Positions 5,227 through 5,300 of a DNA stretch of 5,300 nt are shown piece by piece. A program made the translations under genes and the position numbers. Under the pieces are notes generated by a model. That model had not been told where the DNA came from, ran no database searches, and worked only from the letters and a program-made list of their open reading frames with translations. The stretch's first letter is position 1; every line of letters begins with the position of its first letter. Origin of the DNA: CAZKFG01 sp964551985 (GTDB lineage: Bacteria > Bacillota > Negativicutes > Acidaminococcales > JAISLQ01); NCBI GenBank assembly GCA_964551985.1, contig CAZKFG010000080.1, forward strand, positions 1-5,300. The letters run 5' to 3'.

Positions 5227-5300
5227 TTATTCCTTTCCTGTATTAGTTTTTTCTACTAAAACCTCTGTACTTTTACTTTGAAATATGTTTAAAGCTTCGC
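5227..5300 (-). CDS. C-terminal end of an upstream gene (partial)
   Basis: An open frame enters from the right edge and gives 23 residues (EALNIFQSKSTEVLVEKTNTGKE) before TAA at 5227-5229. The other two frames on this strand hold stops. Its end lies five bases before the next ATG and overlaps that gene's ribosome binding site, as in tight operons. The charged tail looks like a normal protein C-terminus, but too little is visible to identify it. Confidence 0.5.
   Translation of the reverse strand, partial: EALNIFQSKSTEVLVEKTNTGKE

Overview
This low-GC window looks like DNA from a diderm (outer-membrane-bearing) Firmicute, perhaps a Negativicutes-type bacterium. The A+T-rich codons and strong AGGAG-type ribosome binding sites fit a Firmicute. 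A CsgG/LPP20/FlgT-like set of exported proteins implies an outer membrane. This placement is inference; no rRNA or marker gene is present.

Left part (1-1038): a small XRE-family repressor gene (minus strand) is divergent from a gene for a small multi-pass membrane protein of unknown function. The spacer holds four copies of an 8-bp word, three of them part of the perfect dyad ACTA-A-TAGT. They lie 30, 42 and 21 bp apart, close to whole turns of the helix, and three of them bracket the predicted promoter of the membrane-protein gene. They are good candidate operators for the repressor.

Middle part (1208-3815): a tight three-gene operon of exported proteins. It encodes a CsgG-family protein, an LPP20-domain protein with a conserved extra C-terminal domain, and a protein that carries an LPP20/FlgT_N-like domain, a CsgG-like middle domain and a small alpha/beta C-terminal domain in one chain, an order like Vibrio FlgT. 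Gaps are 12 nt and 1 nt. None of the three has a clear lipobox, so all look like soluble periplasmic proteins or non-lipidated outer-membrane partners. No curlin subunit or flagellar gene is nearby. A perfect bidirectional terminator hairpin follows.

Right part (3961-5300): the 3' half of a tRNA-Trp gene (minus strand) is present, starting exactly at the anticodon loop, with the T arm, acceptor strand, G73 and CCA intact. The 5' half is replaced by unrelated sequence. This is the expected scar of a tyrosine-recombinase element integrated in tRNA-Trp. From its orientation, the native chromosome lies to the left and the element to the right. Inside the presumed element end are a pair of 10-bp direct repeats one helical turn apart (possible integrase arm sites), a terminator, two tandem paralogous membrane genes with a PH-like soluble part, and the last codons of another upstream gene. 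The two paralogues share an almost identical 3' end, suggesting recent duplication or gene conversion.
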